5,992 nt of DNA from positions 1 to 5,992 of the forward strand of contig CAJPTS010000116.1 in assembly GCA_905373625.1 (NCBI GenBank), in the 5' to 3' direction. This DNA is from Bacteroidia bacterium. Its GTDB lineage: Bacteria; Bacteroidota; Bacteroidia; Bacteroidales; CAJPTX01. The notes below the pieces were generated by a model, which saw only the letters and a program-made list of their open reading frames with translations, did no database searches and had not been told where the DNA came from. Positions within the stretch are counted from its first letter, which is position 1. Each line of letters starts with the position of its first letter. The translations under genes and the position numbers were made by a program. Below, in pieces: positions 5,849-5,992 of this stretch.

Positions 5849-5856
5849 TATCTTAG
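5849..5856 (+). promoter_or_regulatory. Candidate -7 box (TATCTTAG) for the plus-strand AAA-ATPase-like gene
   Basis: TATCTTAG agrees with TAnnTTTG at five of the six fixed positions and is followed by CA, as often seen at Bacteroidetes start sites. It would start transcription near 5862 and leave a leader of about 20 nt that includes the Shine-Dalgarno. It directly follows a T7 tract (5841-5847). No clear TTTG -33 box is seen at the expected spacing. Confidence 0.35.
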
Positions 5857-5870
5857 CACGGAGAATATAC

Positions 5871-5877
5871 AGGAGAG
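5871..5877 (+). promoter_or_regulatory. Strong Shine-Dalgarno AGGAGAG
   Basis: AGGAGAG lies 6 nt before the ATG at 5884, an ideal spacing. It contrasts with the fbp, pyk and ECF sigma starts in this window, which lack a clear Shine-Dalgarno, and it fixes the start of the downstream gene together with the in-frame TAG at 5854-5856. Confidence 0.7.
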
Positions 5878-5883
5878 TGTACT

Positions 5884-5992
5884 ATGAATGATCTACAGCA
5901 GCCCCGCGATTTACCTGTCGGAGAGCAGCGTTTTGAGACGATACGCCAAGAAAACTTCCTCTATGTAGATAAAACTTCTTTCGTAGCAAAGC
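5884..5992 (+). CDS. AAA-ATPase-like / PD-(D/E)XK nuclease family protein, N-terminus (partial, runs off right edge)
   Basis: The frame opens at ATG 5884 and continues to the window edge, giving 36 residues. The segment 'LPVGEQRFETIRQENFLYVD' followed by KTSFVAK (residues 10-36) is the very conserved N-terminal signature of the AAA-ATPase-like family (Pfam AAA-ATPase_like), 'LPxGxxxFexiRxenxxYVDKTxfI'. Full-length members are usually about 500-600 residues, with a P-loop ATPase domain shortly after this segment and a C-terminal PD-(D/E)XK nuclease-like domain (formerly DUF1703); neither lies in the window. These genes are often multicopy in Bacteroidetes and their biological role is not established. 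An in-frame stop at 5854 and the Shine-Dalgarno support this start. Whether the rest of the gene is intact cannot be seen. Confidence 0.93.
   Translation, partial: MNDLQQPRDLPVGEQRFETIRQENFLYVDKTSFVAK

Larger units (their letters stand above)
5518..5883. other. Divergent intergenic region with promoters and several inverted repeats, no convincing gene
   Basis: This 366 bp stretch separates divergently transcribed fbp (minus) and the AAA-ATPase-like gene (plus). From left to right it holds the fbp -7 box, a short hairpin followed by a T run on the minus strand, a long GC-rich imperfect inverted repeat, an 8-bp inverted repeat enclosing TTCGTC repeats, a T7 tract, a -7-like box and a Shine-Dalgarno. 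The only long frame (plus strand, 5486-5755) starts inside fbp and runs through the inverted repeat, and nothing in it looks like a protein family. Base composition is uneven: the part near fbp is A+T-rich, while the arms at 5653-5674 and 5723-5742 are strongly G+C-rich. I could not match the region to a known RNA family. Confidence 0.75.

Overview
The window looks like a piece of a Bacteroidetes (Bacteroidales) chromosome, probably Porphyromonas or a close relative. The evidence is a base composition near half G+C, two exact TAnnTTTG promoter -7 boxes upstream of minus-strand transcription units, mostly missing Shine-Dalgarno sequences, and protein families with the Bacteroidetes flavour: an ECF sigma factor followed by a non-zinc anti-sigma-like protein, a pyruvate kinase with an 'NTAH' motif, and an AAA-ATPase-like/PD-(D/E)XK gene. 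The genus is inference from recall, not from a search.

Layout from right to left, because nearly all genes are on the minus strand. At 5517-1060 lies a compact run of five genes: class I fructose-1,6-bisphosphatase (fbp), 47 bp, pyruvate kinase (pyk), 0 bp, a GNAT acetyltransferase, 4 bp, the lipoprotein-release ABC ATPase LolD, 3 bp, and the tRNA1(Val) A37 N6-methyltransferase TrmN6. The spacing suggests one transcript, starting from a promoter with an exact -7 box about 33 bp upstream of fbp. It mixes two enzymes of opposing central-carbon fluxes (gluconeogenic FBPase, glycolytic pyruvate kinase) with envelope biogenesis and tRNA modification genes.

After a 156 bp gap with its own -7 box, a second minus-strand unit encodes an ECF sigma factor (903-421) and, 8 bp later, the N-terminal 137 residues of a probable anti-sigma/regulatory partner that runs off the left edge. 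These two probably form a sigma/anti-sigma pair.

The right end (5518-5883) is a 366 bp divergent intergenic region. It holds the fbp promoter, a small terminator-like hairpin, a GC-rich imperfect inverted repeat of about 96 bp that can fold into a long stem with a nested inner hairpin, a cluster of TTCGTC repeats inside a second inverted repeat, and a -7-like box plus a strong Shine-Dalgarno for the plus-strand gene beginning at 5884. That gene is the start (36 codons) of an AAA-ATPase-like family protein, usually about 500-600 residues and often multicopy in this group.

The genes themselves are well-known families with intact motifs. The least explained DNA in the window is the structured intergenic region at 5591-5830. 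I saw no tRNA, rRNA, CRISPR array, insertion sequence or recognisable new system in the window.
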